From positions 24,354-88,353 of the forward strand of contig JAXGGA010004446.1 of NCBI GenBank assembly GCA_038373865.1: a stretch of 64,000 nucleotides of DNA, read 5' to 3'. The notes under the pieces were generated by a model. The model was not told the DNA's origin, searched no databases, and saw only the letters and a program-made list of their open reading frames with translations. Of the stretch, positions 32,997 through 45,382 are shown in pieces (positions within the stretch are counted from its first letter, which is position 1; every line of letters begins with the position of its first letter). This stretch comes from Uloborus plumipes. Lineage: Eukaryota > Arthropoda > Arachnida > Araneae > Uloboridae. The position numbers and the translations under genes were made by a program.

Positions 32997-34983
32997 GGGC
33001 AATTCCACGGTAACTTTCGTTACATTTTGACCAACGCTTAGGCAGTTAGCACCTCAGTACAGACAAATATTGTGATACAAACCTTAAATAAAAGCATTCT
33101 ATGAAAATGACAGTCTAAAGCAAAATTAAAATGCAGAAATATTCGATGCATTAAAATTTTACAAAATTTTGCAGTCAAAAATAAGGCAGTAACTTACGTT
33201 ACACAAAAAGGGAATGACATAATATGAAAACTGGGTCTAAGGCAAATTTCTGCTCTATTACAGCTGTTTCCTTGTTTGAAGTAGAATTTATCAATTCCTT
33301 ATAATGCTTAGGAATTTATTTTCATAAATTTAAAAATTTATTTCAAAAATTGAGAATTATGGGAATTTTTGACTAGGTAACTTACGTTAAAGTAACTTAC
33401 GTTACAAAATTTACTTACAAGCAAATCTTTATTACAAAAATTAATGAATGAAAATTACAGCTTAGTTTAGATCAAAATATTGAAAATTAACAATTACGAA
33501 TTGAATGTATAGAAATTTAATACCAAATTCAATGACCAATCAAAAATATTACGTAACATAAGACTTTTAAATGCAAACTAGTCACTGTTATTAACAAGTT
33601 CAGGTAGGTTCAATTTTTCGAATCACGTTTTCTTTCTCATAATAAATTTCATCGTCGTTTCTGGCCATTTATAATAGGTTCCAACAGCAGCCATTACTTT
33701 TACTTCAAACTTGTTTCTTCAATAATCGTCACAACTCAAGGATACAATGTATTTTCGTACTTCATCACACACCATTCACCGGCTTTTATCTCTGTTTTTT
33801 CTTCTTGTTCCTTGAAGTACTTAATTAAACGAAACCCCACAGTTTGTCCATTTCTAGTTCTTAAATGTTGATTGTCAATGTGTGGATCTTCGGAAAATAT
33901 TTTTGATAAATTTTGCTTTTTCAAACATATTTCAATACCAGCAAGAGTGACTTTTATTTATAAATCTGTAATATCCACATGACTTTTCACATACCCCTTT
34001 TACAGCGCATATTTCTGCAGAGTTTAGTGGCATTTTAATGCAGAATGAAATATATTTTACCTGTAAGAGATAAAATACTTTTATATTTGTTTTTTCCAAA
34101 ACATATTTCAAAACTTTAAAGCATAACAGAAGTCATTTTTGAATAATTTATAGTAAATTACCTCTTAAATATTCATGCAGTGATACTGTTTAGAGATAAT
34201 TAATATCTTAAAAGCCAAAAAGAAACATGTAATTTATAATAGAGGTGTATTGTAATCTTATTAACAAATAGAGACATTTTCAGAAATATGATTAATTTAA
34301 ATTAAGTAAATGCAGTATATTTAAAAGAATTCTTGAATAAATTATTCCTACTAACCACATAGGTTTATTTCACAATTTACTTTCTTTATAAACACAAGTA
34401 TTTAAGTTCTACTTAGGTAACTTACATTACCTGCACATGTGGGTAACTTACGTTACACGTTTTGATTGTAGCACAATATATTAAATAAACAATATTTAAA
34501 AAAAAACTTTAACTATTTGCTTAACACACACTTATAAGATAGAAGATATAGCATTGGAATTATTGCATTGCCCTTTCTTTATGCACAACTTGAACTTTAA
34601 CATGTTTTTGGTAACTTACGTTACATAGACCTGTGCATTTTTGAAGCTTACACAAATCACTTAATTTGAGTGAAAACATTCGTTTTAGCAATTCAAAATG
34701 TTGAATTAGAGTGTAATAATCAATATTCTTCCTTAAAATCAGTTATCTAAAGAAAACAATTGAAACTTACCAACGTTAAAAGATTGATCATTTTCTTTAC
34801 CAAAAGTTAAATATTCCATTTCCAACTTCAAAGTGCTGCCAAATCTAAAAATACTACGTTCTAGACAAAAAATTAGTATAAATATTAAACTTCTAACATT
34901 TTTAAACCAAAAAATATGCAAAACAGACGCATTGCTGTAATTTGATTTTTCCAACGCTTTTCCACACATGCATGGAATTGCCC
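32997..34983. mobile_element. 2-kb DNA element with seven GTAACTTACGTTAC motifs
   Basis: Ends are inverted: GGGCAATTCCACGG on the left and GGGCAATTCCATGC on the opposite strand at the right. ATAT flanks both sides (32993-32996, 34984-34987), suggesting a 4-bp target duplication. The 14-base motif GTAACTTACGTTAC, or a one-base variant, occurs at 33010, 33189, 33377, 33392, 34417, 34443 and 34611, always in the same orientation and clustered towards the two ends. The motif is itself nearly palindromic. A decayed minus-strand gene lies between the clusters. Superfamily unknown. Confidence 0.7.
33600..33924 (-). pseudogene. Decayed element protein with WCVMKYENTLYP motif
   Basis: A 62-codon open stretch reads ...RNGQTVGFRLIKYF, then EIKAGEWCVMKYENTLYP before a stop. 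In a shifted frame directly downstream the sequence continues VMAAVGTYYKWPETT and then, after more damage, FEKLNLPELVNN. The succession W-x-V-x-Y-x-x-x-x-YPG, then a K-x-W-P block, resembles a small SH3-like C-terminal domain I have seen in repetitive transposon-type proteins of animals; this is recollection, not a search. Position inside the element suggests that it is the last part of the element's own gene. Confidence 0.4.
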
Positions 34984-37089
34984 ATATGCTTCTGTGATGA
35001 TTACGCACACTGATATCGGAATGGGATTCATCGTTGAAGAACTCACTCCCAGTAAGACACACTACAGCTTGCCTGGCATCATCAATTATCCAATTTACAC
35101 TGACTGTGATGCGAGGCTACTAGTAGGCTCCTTGATTGGTGTCAACTGCTTATAACGCCAGGCTTCTTAATGGATTTCAACTCCATAGACCATCATCGGG
35201 CAGTAATATCTGTTGAGACTCAATTCTAAACCCTCTGACTTTGCAAAGGAAACGAAGTAAAATGTAGCTATGGCTTAGATTAGCTCGCGTGATTCACGTC
35301 ATCATCTGGCATTTCATATAGTGCTGTGTGTTATCCTCCACGTGTGGTAGTTTAGCAGTTGGTTGCCGTCTCCTGGCCTTCGTCGTTAATAGTTATGTAG
35401 TTATTTTAGTTTGTGATTTTTTCTTGTTCATGTTTTAACGTTGTATGGTTTTAATAAAGATGTTTTACCTTTTAATATTTTAAGTCCACAGCCTCTGCTT
35501 ATTTCTTGACACAACCGGGTGCCTAGAATAGTAGGAAATTGGTGCTAGAGAAACAGCTAACACTACGTGGCCGCTGTAATGATTGCACAACATTCTGACC
35601 AGCGAAAACTTCTGCTTGTATTTTTAAATCTACGTTCATAAGAGTATTAAAAAAATATTCTATATTTAATTAAAGTAAAATGTACATATGTTTTATTAGA
35701 TGCAATTCTGTAGTTATCCAAGCATTAAAAATAAACTAAATTCTACTTGATTTATACATCACGTATCGACGACGCAGAAAAAAAGTCAAGAAATGCTGAA
35801 ATTCTATTTGAAAAATGCTATTTTTTGTTTCTTAAGTGAGCCTAGTTTTCTATTTCAAGAAGTGAATTATTTGTTTTTTACTTAAGACCATGAGAATAAT
35901 TTTTTTTTTAAATTATTCAAGTATACAATAAGAATAAAACAGTACGGAAAACTATAAAATGTATTTGATTAATCGCTTATTCACAAGAGATTTTAAGTTC
36001 ATTGAGTACGTTTTCTTACATTTACTATGTGTTTTTTTATGCTTTTAAGAAATAAAACGATGCTACATTTTATCAAAATCTACCTAAAGTTGTGCAAACA
36101 GCGGAAAATTTAAGTGCATCTTGGAATTATATAGTGCAATTTCTTTTTTTCTTCTACAAGATAAAATTCTTCCCAGGAGCTTAAAACAAATTGAAAGAAA
36201 AGGAAATTCCATTGCTGAAAGAAATTGAATAAATATATCATTTATTTAAAAAGGGGCACTGTTATGAAATTTTAAAGAAGTAAACATGTTTGACTGAAAG
36301 CATAAAACAACATGTTTACTGTATATAAGAATAGTAAATAGAAATCAAGATAGTATTCAAAAAATAATAAATTATAGTTTCAACGTGTATGCCTTAAAAG
36401 AAGAAAATCATTAAAATGCACATAATCAACTCAAAACACGGTTGCATAGCACTTTTTTTTGGAAACGCATTATAAAAATAAGTAAACAACTTCCATATAT
36501 AATTTTAAAATTATCATGCGTACCAGACTTGTTTGTCTTTCTTAAAAAATCCAGGGCGGCTACATAGACAGGCCGGTGCCTCAAGCTTAAGTTCGATTAC
36601 TTTGGATACAATTCATTACTCATACTTTCATTTTTTCGTTAGGGTTACCAGAGAAATATTTCAGACATTGCCAAGCTTTGCCAAATTCACGTGACGCTAA
36701 TAATTGCTCAGGGAAAAACTACCAAAACGCAATAACTTGTCATTAAAGACAACCACTCATCAACCGTCAGAAAAGACAAACACACGCGATGGATCCCAAG
36801 AGGTGAAACTTAATCTTGATGAATATGTAGTTATTCTTAAATGCATAATTTACTCAACGAATTTTCCGTCCTATCTAAGAATCCTATAGATTTTTCTATA
36901 AGTTTCTATAAGTTTCCCGTCCTGTCTAGGAGTCTTATAGATTTTTCTGATTATAAAACTATCAAATTATATTTTTAAAAAACGAAAAAATATGCTTTTA
37001 GAGTTAATCAAACTATATTTGATGATACTCTAAGTGATTCCTCTCTGATTTTTAAAATTGTTGAATATCCACTAAGTGTACATGCACTT
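34984..37089. other. Intergenic DNA with a possible old LTR
   Basis: A 324-bp frame on the minus strand (34739-35062) runs across the right end of the previous element and is not credible. The 35210-35513 block is listed separately. A direct repeat of ATAGATTTTTCTATAAG / TATAGATTTTTCTGATTA near 36885 and 36927 is short. Otherwise AT-rich and featureless. Confidence 0.4.
35210..35513 (+). repeat. Possible solo LTR remnant
   Basis: Starts TGTTGAGACT and ends CTTGACACA (TG...CA), with AATAAA at about 35453 some 60 bases before the end and a base composition richer in GC than its surroundings. The following ACCGGGTGCC is not a clear primer-binding site. Weak evidence; no second copy in the window. 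Confidence 0.25.
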
Positions 37090-37166
37090 CAGGCCCGTCA
37101 TTTCGGGGGGGGGCGTGGGGGTCTATTGCCCCCCCCCCCCCCGGCTTTGAGAAATCAATGTATTTA

Positions 37167-38584
37167 CACTGCTCGACATTGAAAATGCAACACCAAGAAG
37201 GAGTGGTCAGAAATTGATGAAATTTGGTAAGAAGACAGAGACAGCATGGAACAATAAGTGATGTTTATTTTAAAATAAATAAGCAAAATTTAGAGCGAGG
37301 ACGGCGTCGGCTCAGTAAGAAGTAGGACCACCGCGACAGCGATGCACGAAGAAACACGTCTAGGCATGGAGTCAATAAGCCTGCGGATTGTGTCCTGAGG
37401 GATGGCACTCCATTCCCTTTTAACCATTTGCCACAGTTCGTCCTCTGAACGAGGCAGTGACAGGTTCTGCAAACGGCGTCCAATCACGTCCCACACATGT
37501 TCGATTGGTGACAAGTCAGGAGAGTATGGTGGCCAGGAAAGCATCTGCACACCTCTAGAGCATGTTGGCTGATTCGAGCACTGTGAGGCCGGGCGTTATC
37601 CTGTTGAAAAATTGCATTTGGCAGACCCTAAAGGTAGGGGATTGCCACCGGCCGCAGTACATTATCTACAGATCGTTGGGCCGTCATAGTGCCCCGAATA
37701 CGAGCTAGAGGTGATACGGAATTGTATGCAATGGCGCCCCAAACCATTATGCCATGTTGTCGCGCTGTGGGGCGTTCCACAGTTACTGCCGGATTCGATC
37801 TTTCTCCACGTCGACGCCACACACGTATGCGAAGACTATCGCTGGACAAACAGAAGCGGGATTCATCTGAGAACACTACGGTTTGCCATTCTGCCATCCA
37901 CGTCGCTCTGGTCCGGCACCATTCCAAACGTTGGAGTCTGTGCTGTGAGGTCTATGGCAGTCTTTTTAGCGGGCGTCGTGATTGCAGGCCACGTGCAACC
38001 AGTCGACGGGAAATGGTTCTGGGCGACACAGGAACATCCAGGGTACCTTGCACGTGCTGCAGAATCGACGTACAAGTGACTTGCGGATCCGCCACAGCTT
38101 GTCGGTGAATCCGTCGATCCAAGCAGTCTGACGTCACTCTGGCTGCACCTGCACCCCTCAATGTGGCTACATTTCCTCTTTCCAACCATCTCCGACACAG
38201 CCGATGCACAGTGCTTGCATCCATGTGGGTATCAGCTGCAATTTGACGTATGGACAAACCTTCCCTTCTCAGTCCGATCACCATACCCTTTGTAAAGTCG
38301 TCTATATGCTGGAGGTGTCTTCGTTGAGGACGGCGTGGCATTTCCTCCTATCACATGTATCCTTCGAGACAAAAACCAAATTTCTCCGATAATTAGTCTG
38401 GCAGAAAAACCAACATGAACATAGCCCACTTTTCAACTTCATTCCCTTATATCTTACTTCACGTGCGTCGGAGAGCTGCGCATTTCATATCATTTGCATA
38501 ACTCAGTGACGTGCGTCTACGGTAAAATTTGCATGAATTTCTGACCACTCCTTCTTGGTGTTGCATTTTCAATGTCGAGCAGTG
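37167..38584 (-). mobile_element. Tc1-type transposon, inactive copy
   Basis: 1418 bp between TA dinucleotides (37165-37166, 38585-38586). The inverted ends begin CACTGCTCGACATTGAAAAT and agree for 49 bases with each other and with the intact copy at 62087-63506, of which this is a close relative in the opposite orientation. Confidence 0.95.
37312..38341 (-). pseudogene. Tc1-type transposase, broken
   Basis: Aligned by eye with the open 343-residue gene at 62330-63361, this copy keeps the start MPRRPQRRH and most residues, but is interrupted at four places: a TTG to TAG change after RRLP (near residue 130), a CAG to TAG change at PYL-Q (near 238), a one-base loss before the MLSWPPYSPDLSPIE block, and another one-base loss near SSCIAV close to the end. 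The catalytic FSDESRF and SPIE blocks survive in pieces. It cannot make an active enzyme but its ends could still be moved by the intact copy's product. Confidence 0.92.
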
Positions 38585-38692
38585 TACATATAGGTGGGAG
38601 CGGTTTTTAATGTTTTTCGATGAAATTGCATTGTGTTTAGACCCTTTGCCCCCCCCCCTGGAAAAACTTGAAATGACGTCCCTGATGCACTT

Positions 38693-38943
38693 ATAGTACA
38701 TCAACATGTAATGTAGTTTAGTCTTTAATATTAATAATAGTATTAAATATATTACTTCTATATTTGCAAAGAACGTGAAATTTATCTTTTATTCAGATTT
38801 ACATACGTACAAACAAACAAACAAACTAACAAACAAACCCACATGAGAAACTAATAAAAGCGTATCAAACATGGTAATATTGGAAAACGAATTTTCAAAC
38901 TTATTTATTTATGTGATTTTTTTTGAGAAGAAAACTTCTTGAG
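38693..38943. other. Intergenic DNA
   Basis: AT-rich, with (CAAA)n near 38812-38835. Nothing else seen. Confidence 0.4.
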
Positions 38944-39702
38944 GTACCGTAAATCAGGGTTACTTGGACCCTAGGGGGTTACTTGAGCCCACTACAGTAA
39001 AATGATAAAATCTAGGTTGGGTACCTACTAGTTGAGTTCATTAATGTCACTTATGAGTTATGTAAACTTATGAGTTCATTAATGTCAATACTTCAAGTCG
39101 GAATTTCACCAAAAATATATTTTAGTTGTGAACCATTACATAGTTTATTTTTAATGTTACTTTAATCATATTTCCCCTCAAAAGCTAAGTTCTCTGCCAT
39201 TCTTTTCGGGAATTCTCTCAGAAACAGTAATTTTCATACAGTCAGTGTAATTTTCTTAAGATATATGATTTGGTAAAAAAGACAGGTTTAATGATCTATA
39301 ATATTTTGATAAAATTGAAATAAAATAAAGGAAAAACTATTTTTTAACCTGTAGAAAAATTAACGAAATTTAAGAAAAAGTCAAAAAATGATTCATGCAA
39401 TATCATGTATCATAGGTAAACAAATCATAAAACCGAAGTAGTACAGAATCACTGGCAGATGCGAATGAAATACCGTAAAGTCGGGTTACTTGGACCCTAC
39501 GGGGTTACTTGAGCCCATTACAGTAAAATGATAAAATCTAGGTTTGGTAATTATTAGTTGAAGACTTGCACGTAGTTCCTCGTTTCTCCAATAGGTAGAA
39601 GCCCCCTGCAGTCTCTTACGCTAGTACCAAACCCAGATTTTATCATTTTACTGTGGGCTCAAGTAGCCCTGTTGTGGGTCCAAGTAACCCTGATTTACGG
39701 TA
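38944..39702. mobile_element. TACCGTAAATCAGGG repeat / fold-back element
   Basis: GTACCGTAAATCAGGGTTAC opens the block at 38944 and occurs inverted at its end (39683-39702). A third, forward copy starts at about 39475 (TACCGTAAAGTCGGGTTAC) and pairs with the right end over about 85 bases, so 39475-39702 alone is a fold-back unit of about 228 bp with a loop near 39561-39617. All copies continue through TTACTTGAGCCC and AGTAAAATGATAAAATCT. Either one element of 759 bp with a second nested in it, or a fold-back next to a solo end. Confidence 0.7.
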
Positions 39703-42700
39703 CTAGGGGCACTTTTTGAGATGAGAAAAAACAATTTATTCGCGACTGTTACCGACAACATTGAGGAAGCGTATACACATCTTTTGTAGTGAACAGTTCT
39801 TTAGGAGTGTTGGGCATCTTTTAGCAAACGTCCAGTTGGCTGAAGGGCCAAGGAGCTGGCTTTCAAAATCGGAGTTTGCGAGTTTGGGACTAAGGTTCGA
39901 ATATTCAATTCATTCATCTTTTCCTTTCCCAGGTCCTTCTCAAAGTTTGTAGATAATTTCTTAATATGATAATTTATGTGAATAGCATAATTTGAAATTA
40001 AATCTTCTCTCAAGCTGAGAACAGGTAGTTGCCCTCTTGGCAGCTGATAGTTGGTCTGGTTAAATGAAGCCTCATTCTATCACTACGCTATTCTTATTAA
40101 ACGGGACATTTATTGTGTAATACGTTGAATAGATACACATGCATGCTTGCATTTCTTCGGATGGGAAGAAGCCATTGAACTTGCCACAGTTACCCTTAGC
40201 GACACATTTGCATATTACTATCTACATATCATCGGCACCATGCTCAAATTACGAATGTGAAAATTTGCACTTTGCAGGAGAGCCAAAACACTGAATATAA
40301 TTTCCCCCCTGACGTGTTTGGTCATTTTAAATTTTTACAGATATGTTTAAGTGTAAAACTATCGTTCGAAGGTATCATTTTAATTTTAATTATTTGTAAA
40401 ATTCGGACTTGAAAAACGCGATTTTTAACATTCGTTATTTTAACATGGTGCCGATGAATATTGGTCCCGTTTACACAAAAGTAGAGTACTATCCATGCAA
40501 AAAATATTTCCTGACGATTTAAAGAATACGCACGTAATTCTTTAAGTTTACTTTTTCGACACTCCGGGAATGTCGACAGAAGTGAAGGAGAAGGAGCCTT
40601 ATTAATGTTCTCCGCTCATGCACCATGTGACGAAAAATTTTCAAAAAATATAAATATTCTCTTTTATTTAAAATCTTATTTTACATTTATATGATCTTTT
40701 TACTGTACATTGTTAGGTTTTTTTTTAATTTCGGGAAAATGGTTGGTAAAGAAATACGCCCGTTGAAAGCCCAAAGCTTGCAAATAGAGCTGGCAATTTT
40801 CAATCAAATTTGTATATTTTCCAAAGTAAAAGTGATATTTTTTAATAAAGTACAACACTTAAACTATTTATTGGCGATTATAGGTTTTTTTTCCCACCTT
40901 TTACCAAGCACTGCCTTGCTAAGCAAAAAAGTCGTATCTACACTTTTTAACAAAATTAAGTTATCACCAGCAGGTGGTTCTTTGTGACGTATTCTACCTA
41001 AATACAAAATTTTATGGTCATTTGAGAACGGAAAATATTTTTTAAAAAAATATATAAAAAAGTTTCATCTGAATCTAATACATGGTGGTGCAAATTTTTA
41101 AAAAATATATATCTATTTGAATCCAGCTGCAGATACCACTTTTGCGTTTAGCGCTGCAGTATACTGATTTTTTTCTTTTCTAATCGTTCAAAATGCGTTT
41201 AAATATTTTAAAAAGTAAATACATTTTAACCTTTTTTTAAAGAGTTTTTGACTGTAAATAAAAAAAAAAAAACACATACCGTGTCTTAGAAACTTCCGAC
41301 ATATTTTCCAAGTCAATATGCAAGAAAATAAGCATCAACTGCACTTTCCTACGAAGACTGTTAACACAAAAACGCTGCATAAATATAAAAATCAAGCTGA
41401 TCGTTTTTAGAAAATAAAATTAGTTGTAAGTTCTGCTAAGCAACACTCAATATTTATTCCTTTTAATTTTAAATCGTGGATGAATAACCATTTAGAGATG
41501 AGTACTACGAATAAGTCGATTCATTCATTAAATGCGTATTTACCTCGAAATATCTATTCAATGATTTGAAACTGCACCCTAACTCAAGGAGAAAATATTA
41601 TTTGAAGAGTTTATTTATTTTAAACTCCTGATGCATAAATTCAAATTCACGTAATTTCAAAATATTTTTTTCCTGAAATAAGTCTAAATAACTTTTAAAT
41701 ATATCAAGCAAAAAGTATAAAGGGAGAAGGGAGGAGAAAATATAAAGATGGAAAATGAAACAAATAAAAATCAAATAAATCAATTTTAATGAGGCCAGTT
41801 CTTTAGTAATGAGACTTATGTGTAGTTCGCAACTAATGCACACGTATAAAAAATGAAAAAGAAATGATTTATAGCTTTTAAGTATATCTCAGTTTCCTTT
41901 CGAGTATGAAAATTTAATGACATAGATGTGTTTCGAGAACTTTGAAAGAGTATTAAAGTTAAAAATATTTTCTGCAAACATGAAAGTTTTAAATAATATT
42001 TCCGTCAATGTTTAAAAAATCTATACACACAGATGTTACTGCCAGCATTACCTTGATATCAAAGTCCCAAATAATTTTATTCAAATGCATTTAGAACAGA
42101 ATTCCAGGAGATGTATTTTATCAAGATCAAAACGCTTTGAATGTTGATGTTTATAGGTTTACTTAAGCGAAACTTATATAAAATGCTTTTTCAAATTCAA
42201 ATTGCTTTATTCCACAGAAAACTTATAACCACGTTTGAAAGTTCAAGGAGTATAATCAACCTATTTCTTGCGCATTTAGTGTGCTAGTAAAATTGAACGT
42301 TTTTTCTTGACAGTAATACAAAAGAAGAAAGTAAAGGCAATTTGGTTTTATAACTCAGATATTTGCTTTAAATCTTTTAAAGCTTCACGTAAATCTTGAC
42401 TTATACGTTACTCATGCAATTGAGGCACAATAAATTTTGAATTTATTTCCTTTTTTGCCCTTTTTTAATGTATTTCCCTATTGGTGTTAAAGTACAAAAC
42501 ACAATTAAATGAATTACGTAGTAAAAGTATCTGTGACGCTCTTTTTAGTTTTAACCATAAGAACGTCTTCCTTATTTAAATTAGAAAGTGCTGCCAACGG
42601 TTGCTTCTGTACGGAGCAAATGCTTTAGTAAAATGTAAAAAAACACATTTTTTAATTCTAGAAACTACTTCCATGAGCTTGGTTTGCACTTAAGAATATA

Positions 42701-42959
42701 AAATAAATTAAGTAAATGTTTTTATCATTAAAACACTCAAAAAAAGCAGTTAATCTAAGTATAGATTTATATCTAGGTACATTCTAAAGAACCAAATGAA
42801 ATTTAAGTTAAAAATTAAGTAAAAGAGAAGAAGAATGTAGGTATAGTGAACACTCTTCTTACAGATATGTATACAGTTTTTCTCCTCTACCAAATTTAAT
42901 ATTTAAAATATTACTAAATTATAATTTTATTGAATGCCTTATAATTTACCTAAATGTAA
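39703..42959. other. 3.3 kb of AT-rich DNA without a recognised feature
   Basis: Only short, domain-free frames. No convincing repeat ends or splice pairs were found by eye. Confidence 0.4.
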
Positions 42960-43438
42960 TAGTCCAGTCAAATTAGGCAAAATTAGGCAAGAATCTCGGA
43001 ATGTGAGATAACAAACTATAAACTCGTATAAACTTGCATTTCGACATCCTAAACGGGGTCTCAAAACCTACAAACGGTAGGGTGTGTGCGTCTAATAAAA
43101 TCCAAGGTCAAAAGGTCACAAAAATCGATTTTTTGCATATTTTCGCAAATATATCGTTCCCTATGGGTTTTTTACTATTTGTATATATTCTAAATATTGT
43201 AGAGGATTAAATTCCCTACAACTTTTGTATTCAAAATCTTTTTTGTACGTCGAATCGTTTTCGAGATACAGAGCCGAGAGCGAGCGGTTAGAGCATTCAA
43301 GGTCAACCAAACAGAAAATACGATATATAAAGTTCATTTATTTTTGATAAATACATAATTATTAATAATTTTTATTTCATATTAACTATTACATAATATT
43401 TAATAATTATTTTACTTACGTATCTATTTTTTACTATA

Positions 43439-43614
43439 AAGGCCCGTTATTTCAAGTTTCATCGAAGGAGGGAGGGGTTGCAAAGGATCCAAACCACAAT
43501 GCGATTTTATCGGAAAATATCAAAAACCACGCCCACTTCTTTGTAAATAAATTGATTTCTCAAAGCCAGGGGGGGCAACCGACCCCCCTGACCCCCTAAA
43601 TGACGTGCCTGTCA
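43439..43614. repeat. hAT-type MITE copy in the left arm
   Basis: About 175 bp from GGCCCGTTATTTCAAG to ATGACGTGCCTG, the reverse orientation of the copy at 37090. Contains CAATGCGATTTTATCGG and TTGATTTCTCAAAGCC. Its mirror image in the right arm shows it was in place before the arms were duplicated, or was copied between them. Confidence 0.75.
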
Positions 43615-43864
43615 TGTATCAATTCATTTAATAACACTTACCTGCCCGTGCAGTTACAGAATTGTGTTAAGGAAAATACTTAAATTATATTTCAATTCTA
43701 ATGTAATTTAGATTAATAACTCCAGAAATAAGAAAAAAAAAAGCAATTTTTGATTAACGTTTTATTATAAAATATCATTCAAGCATTAATGATTGTGGAA
43801 ATCTGAAAAAAGTAATAATAAAAATTGCAAGAACTTATAATTTTAATTATCTTTTTCTTTATCG

Positions 43865-44110
43865 TCTTCAACGACACTTGTCTCCAAGTCCTTCATGATT
43901 TCGGAGTCAAATGTTCACTGACATCGCTGTGATATGGTAAAGCATTGAGACAAGCTTGCCAATTGCACTGACCGCAACTAAAGAGCAACTGTGGAACCCA
44001 AATTTTTCTGCATCCACATCGCGTACCATAACCACTCTTGCATTACAGAATTTTGTGTTTTAGCAATTCTTTTGGAGCAAGGTGCTAAAATTTCTCGTGA
44101 TAGGTTCCAG
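43865..44110 (-). pseudogene. CXC-domain gene end, left-arm copy (decayed)
   Basis: Reverse complement counterpart of 44866-45140. On the minus strand the LAP-SK-x-LL segment, the cysteine-rich block and NALPYHSDVSE can still be followed, but several frameshifts and lost cysteines make it the more damaged of the two copies. Confidence 0.6.
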
Positions 44111-44574
44111 GAATTAGTTTTGCGCATTGTCCAACCTCATTCCTGGGTTTCAAATCATCCCCTAACCAAGTTTGAACTTCATAATAAACACGATTGAAAT
44201 TTGGTGTGAGCTACTGCACTTGTTGGTGGGATATTTAATAGCTGCACAGGGTTTATTTAATTTTGTTGACTTGACGTTTGTGCATAACGTAAGATGATTG
44301 ATACTGTCCACAGAGTTTTGGAACGTTTATACAGCTTTCCAACAAGCTTTGAATTCCATGTCTCAAATAATCTTTGAATCTGACAGTTTTTTTTTTTCTT
44401 CGAATGCTGATGCGTGCTGCAAATTAATCCAAATTCGTCAGTTATTCAAATACGTTTTCCTTTTTTAAAAAGCGCAGGGGTCGTATCACAGCCACTTAAT
44501 GCGTGTAGAAACAAAATGTGTTTTTTTGAACGCGGATACTTATCAAAACTTTAGGGAAAACGCGATGCAGAAGA

Positions 44575-45140
44575 AATATGCTATCAATAACGAAGGTCAC
44601 ATTGTTTTCATTGAGAACAAAGTCTGTTAGCGTCATATTGTCATGCAATGACGATTGTATTTTAAATAAATATGTAAATTATTTACAAAAGCATTACAGT
44701 CCAAAAAATATTGTTGCATTTGACGTATATTCAGACTACAGCAATGAAGCAGCTGAGAAGAACTGCTGCAATTTCAAAAATATATGTTTCGACGTGACAG
44801 TGTACCAAATACGCAAGAAAAAATCTTACTAAATTGAAGTAACAGAGAAAAGCTTATTAATATACGAATTCCTGGAACATATCACTACAAATTTAGCACC
44901 TGCTTCAAAAGAATTGCTCAACGCAAAATGCTGCAATTGCACGAGTGGTTATGGTTCGCAATGTGGTTGCAGAAAATCTGGATTGCAATGCTCTTTAGTT
45001 GTGGCCAGTGCAATGGGCAAGCTTGTCTCAATGCTTTACCATATCACAGCGATGTCGCTGAAGACAGAACATTTGACTCCGGAATCATGGAAGAATTGCA
45101 GACAAATGTCGTTGAAGACGATAAAGAAAAGTATAATTAA
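44575..45140 (+). pseudogene. Transposon-type gene remnant: domain of unknown function and CXC cysteine-rich end
   Basis: Two blocks in order on the plus strand. The first (44578-44832) reads NKYVNYLQKHYSPKNIVAFD and VYSDYSNEAAEK before a stop; the layout Y-x-x-Y-L-x-x-H-Y, then a hydrophobic strand and a D, recalls the first strand of a PIN-like fold in a family of uncharacterised repetitive animal proteins. The second (44869-45140) reads LAPASKELLNAKCCNCTSGY, then GSQCGCRKSGLQCS and, after a one-base shift, FSCGQCNGQACLNALPYHSD and a natural stop at YN. C-x-C-x(n)-C-x-C-R-K-x-G-x-x-C is the Tesmin/TSO1 CXC pattern, a zinc-binding DNA-contact module. Family placement is from memory; the cysteine pattern is seen directly. 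Confidence 0.6.
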
Positions 45141-45382
45141 AATTATAAAAATTATTTCTTGCAATTTTTATTATTATTTTTCTAAATTTCCACAATCAAT
45201 AATGCTTGGAATGATATTTTATAATAAAAACGTTAATCAAGAATTGCTCGTTTTTTTACTTATTTATGGAGTTATTAATCTAAATTACATTTGAATTGAA
45301 ATATAATTTAAATATTTTCCTTAATACAATTCTATAACTGCACGAGCAGGCAAGTGTTATTGAATAAGTTGATACATCATAA

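Larger units (their letters stand above)
37090..38684. mobile_element. hAT-type MITE split by a Tc1 insertion
   Basis: Ends CAGGCCCGTCATTTC (left) and CAGGGACGTCATTTC (right, opposite strand), with an exact 8-bp target duplication ATGCACTT at 37082-37089 and 38685-38692. Eight-base duplications and CAGG ends fit the hAT group. Without the insert it would be about 177 bp. Its interior (poly-C run, GGCTTTGAGAAATCAAT, GAAATTGCATTGTG) matches the copies at about 43440 and 45384. The Tc1 element entered at an internal TA. Confidence 0.82.

Noticed and set aside
34739..35062. 107-codon minus-strand frame
   Set aside because: Runs across the right end of a transposon into unrelated flank and has no domain-like pattern.
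37689..38108. Two plus-strand frames of 122-139 codons (and similar ones at 61184 and 62473)
   Set aside because: They are opposite-strand or shifted-frame shadows of the Tc1-type transposase genes.
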